Positions 26,491 to 34,376 of a stretch of DNA of 63,469 nucleotides are shown piece by piece. How positions within the stretch are numbered: position 1 is the first letter of the stretch; every line of letters starts with the position of its first letter. Location: the NCBI RefSeq assembly GCF_017744445.1, contig NZ_JAGIBH010000019.1:1-63469 (forward strand), in the 5' to 3' direction. The notes below the pieces were generated by a model. The model saw nothing but the letters and a program-made list of their open reading frames with translations, had not been told where the DNA came from and made no database searches. The stretch comes from Caulobacter sp. (GTDB lineage Bacteria; Pseudomonadota; Alphaproteobacteria; Caulobacterales; Caulobacteraceae). The translations under genes were made by a program, and so were the position numbers.

Positions 26491-26838
26491 ATGCGCAGGT
26501 TTCGGTTCGAGATCGTCTCGCCTGAACACTTTCCCGATCCGGAGGGCGCTCTGTTGCGCAATCTGGACGAGGCCAAACGCGAGGCTTGGCGCTTGGGCGC
26601 GGCCCTGATCCGCGATTACCCGGCAGCCTTCGCCCAGCCCGGTCCTTGGCAGATGGTCATTCTCGACGACGCCGGCCACGTGCTGGCCGAGGTCGACCTA
26701 GGACCGCAGGCGCGATCGCCCCTTCGTCTCGGTGCCTCGGAACCCCCGCCGCTCCAGCCGGGGAAGCGCCTTGGGCCCTGGACCTTCAGCGGCGGCCAAC
26801 TTTATCTGAGCCAGCGACCGGGCAAGAAGGACAGATAG
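26491..26838 (+). CDS. DUF6894-type small protein
   Basis: A 115-residue protein. The first ~75 residues (FRFEIVSPEHFPDPEGALLR, LDEAKREAWRLGAALIRD, MVILDDAGHVLAEVDL) follow the DUF6894 pattern found in many Rhizobiales and Caulobacterales proteins of unknown function. The rest is Pro/Gly-rich and probably disordered. ATG 26491 is chosen, although a GTG at 26488 is also possible, with AGGG just upstream. Its 3' end overlaps the tail of the convergent MarR gene by 141 bases, so one of the two tails may be dispensable. No role can be assigned. Confidence 0.65.
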   Translation: MRRFRFEIVSPEHFPDPEGALLRNLDEAKREAWRLGAALIRDYPAAFAQPGPWQMVILDDAGHVLAEVDLGPQARSPLRLGASEPPPLQPGKRLGPWTFSGGQLYLSQRPGKKDR

Positions 26839-27219
26839 AGCGTCCAGGTCCTGGCGTGTGAAGCCGGCGAAAATGCTCTCGTGGGTCGGCGCCAGCCCGG
26901 CCAACACCGCTTCGGCGACCGTACGACCGGCTGGCGTCAGGTCGACGACCACCAGGCGGCGATCCTCGGCGGGCGTGGTGCGTTCCACATAGCCAGCCGA
27001 CACCAGGCCATCGACGGTTCGAGTCAGGGTGGTTCGGTCGGCGCCGATCACGGCGGCCAGGGCGGTCATCGACGACAGCCCCTCCTTGTACAGGGCGTCC
27101 AGCACCAGCCACTGGCCGAAGATGATCCCATGCTCGCTCAGCCGGTCGCCGACGAGCAGGCGGCGAGCCTGTTCAGTCTGGAAAAGCAATCGGTTCAGGT
27201 CTTCGATATCGAGCGGCAA
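26698..27219 (-). CDS. MarR-family transcriptional regulator
   Basis: A 173-residue winged-helix regulator. The core spans residues ~15-140: HGIIFGQWLVLDALYKEG, a recognition helix in GADRTTLTRTVDGLV, and the wing YVERTTPAEDRRLVVVDLT, the hallmark DxR motif. The start appears to be TTG 27219; no upstream in-frame alternative was found. The last ~35 residues (basic, Pro-rich) go beyond the usual MarR length and overlap the convergent DUF6894 gene. Members usually repress a neighbouring or divergent gene in response to phenolics or oxidants. No obvious enzyme or efflux target lies next to it; the nearest upstream features are a possible small membrane peptide and the T4SS promoter region. Confidence 0.85.
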   Translation of the reverse strand: MPLDIEDLNRLLFQTEQARRLLVGDRLSEHGIIFGQWLVLDALYKEGLSSMTALAAVIGADRTTLTRTVDGLVSAGYVERTTPAEDRRLVVVDLTPAGRTVAEAVLAGLAPTHESIFAGFTRQDLDALSVLLARSLAQIKLAAAEGPGPKALPRLERRGFRGTETKGRSRLRS

Positions 27220-27369
27220 AAGTCGGTTCCGGCGTCTGTAGACAAGCTTTCAACGCAAAAACCGGGCTTTCAGATGACGGCGTTCCGCAACATTCTTTAA
27301 CCAAGTTGCATAAGCGCCATAGGCGGGCTGCTTAAGACCTCTCGCCGATCGCGGGAAACCGCCTACGGA

Positions 27370-27480
27370 TCAGCCGTTGAGGGCCGTCAGCCCCACCACC
27401 GCGATCACCAGCCATCCACCGAGCAGGCAGCCGGCGAAGTTCCGGATCAGCCACTCGCGAGTCTTGTTCAACGCCAACAT
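27370..27480 (-). CDS. Possible 36-residue single-span membrane peptide
   Basis: A short frame starting MLALNKTREWLIRNFAG and ending GLTALNG, with a continuous hydrophobic stretch in its second half (CLLGGWLVIAVVGL) preceded by positive charges, as expected for an inner-membrane span. AGGGG lies 6 bases before the ATG, a good ribosome site. Too short for homology-based judgement by eye; it could be chance. It is isolated in a 580-base gap between marR and the T4SS operon. Confidence 0.4.
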   Translation of the reverse strand: MLALNKTREWLIRNFAGCLLGGWLVIAVVGLTALNG

Positions 27481-27801
27481 GCAACGCCCCTGAACGCACT
27501 TGAGCCCAAGTTGGCAAGTGATTCTATCCACAGGCAAGCAATCTTCAGGCTTTCCCACCACCTTCGACCAACGCAGTTATGTATTCAGGTCAACACCACA
27601 CCGAATTAACCATCTATTAAGAATTTAGATAAGTCCGACATCCGACTTTATGTCGAGCTTGAGCATAAATTCTGCTTAACTATCAGCAATTTTGACGATG
27701 ACAGCAAAAATAGATGCGCTGTCCTGCCGCATTACACTGAAACGGCGCGCCCGATACCAATTAACTACGTTGATTTGAACCCACGGACCTGAGGGGGCGC
27801 A
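27481..27801. other. AT-rich promoter region upstream of the T4SS operon
   Basis: About 320 bases without a convincing gene. From about 27560 to 27780 the DNA is much richer in A and T than its surroundings. It contains a TTAA-N7-TTAA site (27606-27620) and two further TTAAC half-sites (27676-27680 and 27761-27765). This is the obvious place for the promoter of the virB genes. Confidence 0.55.
27606..27620. promoter_or_regulatory. Candidate CtrA-binding site (TTAA-N7-TTAA)
   Basis: TTAACCATCTATTAA matches the CtrA consensus of two TTAA half-sites spaced by seven bases, in DNA otherwise leading to a T4SS operon. CtrA is the cell-cycle master regulator of Caulobacterales. The surrounding DNA is AT-rich, which raises the chance of a random match. 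Confidence 0.45.
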
Positions 27802-28413
27802 GTGACGTTTGATATCGCCCGCCAGGCTCTGTTGCTGGCGCTCGCCGCGATCGTTTGCCTGATGGCCTTGCCGGCCACGGCCCAGGTGCTGGAAATCGGC
27901 TCTAACGGCGCGGTCACGCGCTTCGACGGCCCGTCGGTCTTTACGCAAGACGGCGTTCAGTCCATCGCGCCCGCCCCTGCCCCGCTGGCCGTCGCCGCGC
28001 CCGACGTCGAAACGGTGCGCGCCCAAATCTCGACCACCGCCACCGCCTATGCCCTGGATCCCAAGCTGGTCGAGGCCGTGGCCTGGCGCGAGAGCCGCTT
28101 TCGCCCGACCGCCCTATCGAACAAGGGCGCGATCGGCGTCATGCAGCTTATGCCCGGCACCGCCCGCGATCTGGGCGTCGACCCGCACGACCCCGCCCAG
28201 AACATTCGCGGGGGCGCGATGTACCTGCGCCGCATGCTCTCGGAGTTCGGCGGCGACGTCCGCCTGGCCCTGGCCGCCTACAACGCCGGCCCCGGCGCTG
28301 TCCGCAAGCACGGCGGCGTGCCGCCCTACGCCGAAACCCAAGCCTACGTGACCTCGATCCTCGGCCGCATGGCCGCGACCGGGTCCGCCCTCGCCCTCGG
28401 AGCTCCTCAGTGA
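27802..28413 (+). CDS. virB1: VirB1-like lytic transglycosylase
   Basis: A 203-residue periplasmic muramidase. The signal peptide ends at ATAQV; residues ~75-180 form an SLT domain with the catalytic Glu in AWRESRFRP, then GAIGVMQLMPGTA, and LALAAYNAGPGAV near the end. It opens peptidoglycan so that the secretion channel can be assembled. The start is GTG 27802, with GAGGGGG about 8 bases upstream. Its TGA overlaps the virB2 ATG (TGATG), so it is the first gene of the T4SS operon. A general housekeeping SLT enzyme is possible in principle, but operon position makes VirB1 the best call. Confidence 0.9.
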   Translation: MTFDIARQALLLALAAIVCLMALPATAQVLEIGSNGAVTRFDGPSVFTQDGVQSIAPAPAPLAVAAPDVETVRAQISTTATAYALDPKLVEAVAWRESRFRPTALSNKGAIGVMQLMPGTARDLGVDPHDPAQNIRGGAMYLRRMLSEFGGDVRLALAAYNAGPGAVRKHGGVPPYAETQAYVTSILGRMAATGSALALGAPQ

Positions 28414-28721
28414 TGCGTAAGTCCCTTCTGGCCCTCGCGGCCTCTCTGTCCACCGCCGCCTCGCAGGCCCACGCCCAGGCCGTGCAGGCCGATCCGCAGG
28501 GCTCCAGCGCCCTGCTGGCCGGCGTCACCTGGCTGCAAGGCACCCTGATGGGCAATGTCGCCACCGCCGTGGCCGTCATGGCCGTGGCCGCCGTCGGCTT
28601 CATGATGCTGACCGGCCGCCTGAACTGGCGCTATGGCGCCACCGTGATCCTGGGCTGCTTCATCCTGTTCGGCGCCACCACGATCGTCAGCGGCATCCGC
28701 GCCGCCTCGGGCGCCGCCTAA
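28413..28721 (+). CDS. virB2: VirB2-like major pilin
   Basis: A 102-residue TrbC/VirB2-family protein. A signal peptide ends at AHAQA (about residue 23) and is followed by two hydrophobic helices (NVATAVAVMAVAAVGFMML and ATVILGCFILFGATTIV) separated by the short basic turn GRLNWRYG, the standard pilin hairpin. In T4SS the mature peptide forms the extracellular pilus. The ATG at 28413 overlaps the virB1 stop; virB3 begins 4 bases after the stop. Confidence 0.88.
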   Translation: MRKSLLALAASLSTAASQAHAQAVQADPQGSSALLAGVTWLQGTLMGNVATAVAVMAVAAVGFMMLTGRLNWRYGATVILGCFILFGATTIVSGIRAASGAA

Positions 28722-28725
28722 GACC

Positions 28726-29013
28726 ATGGCCGCTCCGCTGGATCGCGACGTGGTGTTCGGCGCCCTGACCCGCCCGCAGATGTTCGCGGGCGTGACCTAC
28801 AGCTACTTCGTGATCAACGGGGTGGTCACCGCCGAACTCTTCCTGATCACCAAGTCATTCTGGGCCATCGCGGCCGCGCTGGTGATCCACGCGATCGGCT
28901 ACGCCGCCTGCCTGCGCGAGCCCCGCATCTTCGATCTCTGGCTGACCAAGGTCAGCCGCTGTCCCCGCGTACCCAATTTCCGAGCCTGGCGATGCAACAG
29001 CTACAGCGCCTGA
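28726..29013 (+). CDS. virB3: VirB3-like inner-membrane protein
   Basis: A 95-residue small membrane protein with one or two spans in the middle (YSYFVINGVVTAELFLI and AIAAALVIHAIGYAACL). The N-terminal DVVFGALTRPQMFAGV and the end RAWRCNSYSA are typical of VirB3. It interacts with VirB4 during assembly of the pilus. It overlaps the virB4 start by 22 bases, so the two proteins are translated in coupled fashion; in other systems they are fused. Confidence 0.9.
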   Translation: MAAPLDRDVVFGALTRPQMFAGVTYSYFVINGVVTAELFLITKSFWAIAAALVIHAIGYAACLREPRIFDLWLTKVSRCPRVPNFRAWRCNSYSA

Positions 29014-31364
29014 ACCCGCGCAAAGAAGCCACGGCCGGCAAGCGCCTGCCCTATGCCCGCCATCTCGACGACGTGACGATCGAGACGCGAGACGGCCTCC
29101 TGATGCAGGTCATCCACCTGGCCGGCCTGCCGTTCGAGACGGCCGACAGCGAGGAACTGAACTACCGCAAGGCCGTGCGCGACGTAATGCTGCGCGGCCT
29201 GTCGAGCTCGCGCTTCGCCATCTACCATCACATCGTCCGCCGCCAGGTCGAGGCCCGCACCCAAGGCGCTTTCGCCGACGCGTTCAGCGCCGCGCTGGAC
29301 GCGACCTGGAGCGAGCGTCTGGCCGCGCGGAAGCTCTACGTCAATGACCTCTTCCTGACGATCGTCCGCCGCCCGTTGCAGGGCCATGGCGGCGTCATCG
29401 ACGGTCTGCTGCGCGCGCTCAAGGGGACCGGCAAGGCCGAAGCCGCCGCCATCCAGGCCGCCGACCGCCGCGAGCTGGACAGCGCCCGCGACAGCCTGAT
29501 CTCGGCCCTCGCTCCCTATGGCGCGCGCGTGCTCGGGACCTACGAAGGCGCGACCGGCCGTTGCTCCGAGCCACTGGAGTTCCTGTCCTGCCTCTACAAT
29601 GGCGAGATGCGCCCGGTGCTGGTCCCGCAAGGCGACGCCGGCGAGTACCTGCCCTATCGCCGCGCCTGCTTCGGCCTGGAGACGCTGGAACTCTCGCGCG
29701 CCGGCGCCCTGGCGCGCGGTTTCGGGTCGATGGTGTCGATCAAGGACTATCCCGCCCAGACCACGCCGGGGATGCTGGACGACCTGCTGCGCCTGCCGTG
29801 CGAGATGGTCGTCACCCAGAGCTTCGGCTTCGTCGACCGCCAGCCGACCCTGGAGCGTATGAACCTGGCCCTGCGCCGGATGAAGGCCGCAGACGATGAC
29901 GGCCTCAGCCTCCGCGCCGACCTGACCCGCGCCAAGGACGACGTCGTCTCGGGTCGCGCCGCCTTCGGCGAGCATCACCTGACCGTGCTGGTGCGGGCTG
30001 AGACCCTGGACGGCCTGGACCGCTCCACGGCGGAGGTGATGTCGGCCTTCACCGAGATGGGCGCCATCGCCGTGCGCGAGGACGTCAATCTGGAGCCGGC
30101 CTTCTGGGCGCAGTTCCCGGGCAACCTCAAGGACATCGCCCGGAAAGCTCTAATCTCGACCGCCAATTTCGCCGGCTTCGCCAGCGGCCACAACTTCCCG
30201 GTCGGCCAAGCGGACGGCAACCACTGGGGTTACGCGGTGACCCTGCTGGAGACCACCTCGGCCGGCCCGTATCACTTCAATTTCCACAAGGGCGACCTGG
30301 GCAACTTCACGGTCATCGGCCCGTCAGGCTCGGGCAAGACCGTGGTGCTGAACTTCCTGCTGGCCCAAGCCCGCAAGTACAGCCCGCGCATCGTCTTCTT
30401 CGACAAGGACCGGGGCGCGGAGATCTTCCTGCGCGCGATCGGCGGTCGTTACGAGACCCTGCGCCCGGGCCAGCCGACGGGCTTCAACCCGCTGGCCCTG
30501 GCCGATACCGCGACCAACCGCAAGTTCCTGACCGAGTGGGTCGCCAAGCTAGTGTCGGTCCCCGGCGAGACCCTGTCGGCCGACGACGCCGCGCGGATCA
30601 AGGACGCCGTCGACGCTTCCTACGACCAGGCGCCCAGCCTGCGCCGCTTGCGCTATTTCGCAGAACTCTTCCGGGGTTCACGCCGCCCAGACGCCGCCGA
30701 CCTGGCCGCGCGCCTCGCCCCCTGGCATGGCGCGGGCGAGCACGCCTGGCTGTTCGACAACGAGACCGACGGTCTGGACCTGAACCAGCTGACCCTGGGC
30801 TTCGACATGACCCAGCTGCTGGACGATCCGGCTCTACGGACACCGGCCATGATGTACCTGTTCCACCGCGTGGAGCAGCGCCTGGACGGCCACCCGACCC
30901 TGATCGTCATCGACGAGGGTTGGAAAGCCTTGGACGACGACGTCTTCGTGGCCCGCATCCGCGACTGGGAAAAGACCCTGCGCAAGCGCAACGGCGTGGT
31001 CGGCTTCGCCACCCAAAGCGCCCAGGACGCCCTGGAGAGCCGCATCGCCAGCGCCATCATCGAGCAGGCCGCGACCCAGATCTTCATGGCCAACCCGAAG
31101 GCGCAGGCGAAAGACTACTGCGAAGGCTTCGGTCTGACCGCGCACGAGTTCGAGCTGGTGAAGACCCTGCCCGACACCTCGCGCTGCTTCCTGATCAAGC
31201 ACGGGACCGACAGCGTCGTGGCCCGCCTGAACCTGGCCGGCTCGCCCGAGCTGCTGACCGTACTGTCAGGCCGCGAGAGCACGGTGCGCAAGCTGGACGC
31301 CCTGCGCGAACAGCTGGGCGATGACCCGGAGACCTGGATGCCACAACTGGTGAGGGCCGCGTGA
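28992..31364 (+). CDS. virB4: VirB4 ATPase of type IV secretion
   Basis: A 790-residue AAA-type ATPase. Walker A is GPSGSGKT at residues 443-450, and the Walker B Asp641 is in IVIDEGWKAL. NGVVGFATQSAQDAL is a conserved later motif. Length and layout fit full VirB4 proteins (about 790-830 residues). It powers pilus biogenesis and substrate transfer at the inner membrane. The ATG at 28992 lies inside the virB3 frame. Stop and start of virB6 overlap (TGATG). The only other energiser in the operon is VirB11; the coupling protein VirD4 is absent. Confidence 0.95.
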   Translation: MQQLQRLNPRKEATAGKRLPYARHLDDVTIETRDGLLMQVIHLAGLPFETADSEELNYRKAVRDVMLRGLSSSRFAIYHHIVRRQVEARTQGAFADAFSAALDATWSERLAARKLYVNDLFLTIVRRPLQGHGGVIDGLLRALKGTGKAEAAAIQAADRRELDSARDSLISALAPYGARVLGTYEGATGRCSEPLEFLSCLYNGEMRPVLVPQGDAGEYLPYRRACFGLETLELSRAGALARGFGSMVSIKDYPAQTTPGMLDDLLRLPCEMVVTQSFGFVDRQPTLERMNLALRRMKAADDDGLSLRADLTRAKDDVVSGRAAFGEHHLTVLVRAETLDGLDRSTAEVMSAFTEMGAIAVREDVNLEPAFWAQFPGNLKDIARKALISTANFAGFASGHNFPVGQADGNHWGYAVTLLETTSAGPYHFNFHKGDLGNFTVIGPSGSGKTVVLNFLLAQARKYSPRIVFFDKDRGAEIFLRAIGGRYETLRPGQPTGFNPLALADTATNRKFLTEWVAKLVSVPGETLSADDAARIKDAVDASYDQAPSLRRLRYFAELFRGSRRPDAADLAARLAPWHGAGEHAWLFDNETDGLDLNQLTLGFDMTQLLDDPALRTPAMMYLFHRVEQRLDGHPTLIVIDEGWKALDDDVFVARIRDWEKTLRKRNGVVGFATQSAQDALESRIASAIIEQAATQIFMANPKAQAKDYCEGFGLTAHEFELVKTLPDTSRCFLIKHGTDSVVARLNLAGSPELLTVLSGRESTVRKLDALREQLGDDPETWMPQLVRAA

Positions 31365-32530
31365 TGGCGACCTGCGCGCAACTCCCCGTCGACGCCCCGA
31401 TGGTCCAGGGCCTGATCGGCTCGGTCGACTGCCGGGTGCACGAACTGGCCACGAGCGGCTACGCCGCTCTCGCGGGCCCTGGCTCGCCCGTCGCCATGCT
31501 GCTGACCGGCCTGATGACCCTGTATGTGGTCTTCATCGGCTATCGCCTGATGTTGGGCCGTGGCGGCCTTCGGGTCGGTGACGCCACCATGTCGGTGCTG
31601 AAGGTCGGTATCGTCGTGGCCCTGGCCACCAACTGGCCGTTCTTCCAGACCCTGGTCTACGACACCCTGACCAAGGCCCCTGCCGAGATTGGCGGCCTGC
31701 TGCTGGGCCAGGACGCCCATCCCTTCCTGGCGCTGCAGGATGCGTTCGACGGCCTGCAGAAGTCCGCGACCCTGATGGCCAGTCGCGCCAGTGTTGGCGC
31801 GGCCGCGACGCAAGGCGGGCCGGGCTTTGGCGCCTTCGCGGTCAATACCGGCGGCATGACCCTGGTGCTGTCCTCGCTGGGCGTGCTGCTGGCGTCCAAG
31901 GTCGTGCTGGCCATGCTGCTGGCCCTGGCTCCGCTGATCGCCGGCCTGCTGCTGTTCGAAACCACGCGCGGCCTGGTCGAGGGCTGGCTGAAGGCGATGA
32001 TCGCCCTGGCCCTGATCCCGCTGACCGCCACCCTGACCCTGTCGCTGGAGCTGGCCATGCTGGCCCCGTCACTGAAGGCTCTGGGCGAGGCGCGTTCCGC
32101 CCAGCAGTTCGCCGCCTTCGACATCGGCCCGGCCGTGACCGTGCTGGTCCTGACCCTGGTTTTCGCCCTGGTCATGGTGCTGTCGGTGATCACCCTGGGC
32201 GTCATCGCCGCCGGCCTGCGCCTGCCGCGCGGCCTGGTCGGCGCCGCCTGGAACGACGTGGCCGCCGCGCCCCAAGCGCCGCGCTATGCGACCTCACAGG
32301 TCGAGCCGCTGAGCCGCGCCGCCACCGTCGCCGCCGCGGCTGTCGCCCTCGACCGTCGCGACGCTCCGACTTCGCCCGATCCGATCGGTCCGCGCCTGCT
32401 GACCGTGGTCTCGGATCGCGGTCCGGCCGCCCAAGCCGCGTACGCCGCCCCCGGCGCGCCGCTTGGCCAGACCTATCGCCGTACCCCCGCCCCCCGCCGC
32501 GCCGCCTCGGGCGCCCGGAGAGACCAGTGA
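31364..32530 (+). CDS. virB6: VirB6-like polytopic inner-membrane protein
   Basis: A 388-residue TrbL/VirB6-family protein with about six membrane spans: AMLLTGLMTLYVVFIGYRLM, VLKVGIVVALATNWPFFQTL and a cluster around residues 165-285, including VVLAMLLALAPLIAGLLLF. The C-terminal ~90 residues are Ala/Pro/Arg-rich and soluble. It forms part of the inner-membrane channel. ATG 31364 overlaps the virB4 stop. It runs directly into virB9 with a 4-base overlap, leaving no room for the virB7 and virB8 genes usually found there. Confidence 0.88.
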   Translation: MATCAQLPVDAPMVQGLIGSVDCRVHELATSGYAALAGPGSPVAMLLTGLMTLYVVFIGYRLMLGRGGLRVGDATMSVLKVGIVVALATNWPFFQTLVYDTLTKAPAEIGGLLLGQDAHPFLALQDAFDGLQKSATLMASRASVGAAATQGGPGFGAFAVNTGGMTLVLSSLGVLLASKVVLAMLLALAPLIAGLLLFETTRGLVEGWLKAMIALALIPLTATLTLSLELAMLAPSLKALGEARSAQQFAAFDIGPAVTVLVLTLVFALVMVLSVITLGVIAAGLRLPRGLVGAAWNDVAAAPQAPRYATSQVEPLSRAATVAAAAVALDRRDAPTSPDPIGPRLLTVVSDRGPAAQAAYAAPGAPLGQTYRRTPAPRRAASGARRDQ

Positions 32531-33270
32531 CCTTCGCTTACCCCCGCACGCTGCTGGCCGTCCTGGCCCTTGGCGCCGCCCTGGCCGGCCCGGTGCTGGC
32601 AGCCGACGCTCCGCGCCCCGGCGCCGTCGACCCGCGCATCCGCACCGTCGCCTACGACCCCGACCAGGTCGTGCGCCTGACCGGCTATTTCGGCATCCAG
32701 ACCATGCTGGAGTTCGCCCCCGACGAGCGCATCGAGAACGTCTCGATCGGCGACGCCCTGGGCTGGCAGGTGACGCCGAACAAGAAGGCCAACCTTCTGT
32801 TCCTCAAGCCCCTGGACCGCACGGCAGCCACCAACATGACCGTGGTGACCGACCGTCGCCGCTATGTGTTCGAGCTGGTCGTCGCCGGCCCCAAGGCCAC
32901 GACCAAGGACCTGGCCTATGTCGTGAGATTCCTGGTTCCCGCCCCGGTCATGGTGACCACCGCGCCTCCGCCGCCGGCCCCTCCCGCCGCGCCGGTGGCC
33001 CGCAACGCCGCCTATAGCGTCAAGGGCGACGCCGCCATCCAGCCGGCCAAGGTCTTCGACGATGGCGCGGCGACCTATTTCGCCTGGCCGGCCCAGGCCG
33101 ACCTGCCCGCCGTGTTCGTCGTCAATGCCGATGGCGTCGAGGGCCTGGCCAACGCCGTGGTCCGCGACGGCTACCTAGTCGTCGACCAGTTGGCGCCGAA
33201 GTTCGTGCTGCGCTCGGGCAAATCAGCCCTGACGGTGACCAACGCCGCCTTCGGGGGAGGCGTCCGATGA
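32527..33270 (+). CDS. virB9: VirB9-like outer-membrane core protein
   Basis: A 247-residue periplasmic protein of the VirB9/TrbG/CagX family. A signal peptide ends at VLAAD; the N-terminal domain shows DPRIRTVAYDPDQVVRLTG and FAPDERIENVSIGD, and a Pro-rich linker near residue 140-155 (PPPPAPPAAP) leads to a C-terminal beta domain (AATYFAWPAQADLPAVFVV). It builds the outer ring of the core with VirB7 and VirB10; the VirB7 lipoprotein partner is not found here. GTG 32527 overlaps the virB6 stop and its own end overlaps virB10. Confidence 0.92.
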   Translation: MTFAYPRTLLAVLALGAALAGPVLAADAPRPGAVDPRIRTVAYDPDQVVRLTGYFGIQTMLEFAPDERIENVSIGDALGWQVTPNKKANLLFLKPLDRTAATNMTVVTDRRRYVFELVVAGPKATTKDLAYVVRFLVPAPVMVTTAPPPPAPPAAPVARNAAYSVKGDAAIQPAKVFDDGAATYFAWPAQADLPAVFVVNADGVEGLANAVVRDGYLVVDQLAPKFVLRSGKSALTVTNAAFGGGVR

Positions 33271-34376
33271 TCGATCCCCGCCAGTCCGCCCAGGTGCAGG
33301 AAGACCTCGCCGCCGCCGACGCCCAGGCCCAACCGCGCGTGGCCCGCGCCCATGCCGGCCTGCCGACGCCCGTGATCATGGCCGGTTTCGGCGTGCTCGG
33401 GATCGGGGTGTTCATGATGATGGCCAGCCATCGCGCCGACGCGCAGGCCCGGCTTCCGCGTCCGACCAACGCCCCGGCCGTGGCCGCGACAGCGCTCACC
33501 GCGCCCGCCGCGCCCCCGGCCGTGATCCCCGGCCCTCAGTTCACCGAGAACAACAGCCTGCCGCCGACGCCGGCTCAGGTCGCCGCCATGGCCGCCGAGC
33601 CGCTGCCGCCTGTTCCTGCCGTCGACATGGACCAGCGCCGCCGCGCCCCGACCCTGGTGGTCGACTTCGGCGGGGCCCCGGCCTTGATCAAGGCCAACGC
33701 CGAAATGACGCCGACCTCGCCGATGGCCGCCAGGGCCGTCGACGGCGGCCTGAACCCCGATGAGAAGTTCGCCGACCGCATCGGCGGCAACGACAGCGAG
33801 CCCGCCAAGGCCACCGCCATGCGCGACCTGGACGCCCTGATCCCGCAAGGCGCGGTGATCCCGGCGGTCATGGAGACGGCGATCAATTCCGACCTGCCGG
33901 GCCTGGCCCGCGCCATGGTCACCCGTGACATCAAGAGCTTCGATGGCTCCACCGTGCTGATCCCACGCGGCAGCCGGGTGATCGGCCAGTACAAGTCGGG
34001 CGTGGCCCAAGGCGCCTCGCGCGTCTTCGTGATCTGGACTCGGGTGATCCGTCCCGACGGCGTCTCGATTCAAATTGCGTCTCCCGCTGCCGACCCGCTG
34101 GGTCGTGGCGGCCTGGAGGGCAAGGTCGACCGGCACTTCTTCAGCCGTTTCGGCGGTTCGATCTTGATGTCGGTGTTGAACGCCGGCGTCGCCGCCGTTG
34201 GCAACGCCCGCTCGACCTCGCAGATCTATATCGGCTCGGCGGCCCAGGCCGCCACGCTGGCCGGCGCGGTCACGCCGATCGACAACAAGGTCTCGCCGAC
34301 CATCCAGACCAGCCAGGGCGCACCGGTGACGATCTTCGTCGCCCGCGACCTGGACTTCTCGGGCGTCCGCAAATGA
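33267..34376 (+). CDS. virB10: VirB10-like envelope-spanning core protein
   Basis: A 369-residue protein with a short cytoplasmic N-terminus, one membrane span around residues 34-50 (IMAGFGVLGIGVFMMMA), a Pro/Ala-rich periplasmic region and a C-terminal TrbI/VirB10 beta-barrel domain. Typical elements are IPQGAVIPAVMETAINSDLP, FDGSTVLIPRGSRVIGQY and PVTIFVARDLDFS at the end. It links the inner-membrane ATPases to the outer-membrane pore. ATG 33267 overlaps the virB9 stop (ATGA) and its stop overlaps the virB11 start in the same way. Confidence 0.95.
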   Translation: MIDPRQSAQVQEDLAAADAQAQPRVARAHAGLPTPVIMAGFGVLGIGVFMMMASHRADAQARLPRPTNAPAVAATALTAPAAPPAVIPGPQFTENNSLPPTPAQVAAMAAEPLPPVPAVDMDQRRRAPTLVVDFGGAPALIKANAEMTPTSPMAARAVDGGLNPDEKFADRIGGNDSEPAKATAMRDLDALIPQGAVIPAVMETAINSDLPGLARAMVTRDIKSFDGSTVLIPRGSRVIGQYKSGVAQGASRVFVIWTRVIRPDGVSIQIASPAADPLGRGGLEGKVDRHFFSRFGGSILMSVLNAGVAAVGNARSTSQIYIGSAAQAATLAGAVTPIDNKVSPTIQTSQGAPVTIFVARDLDFSGVRK

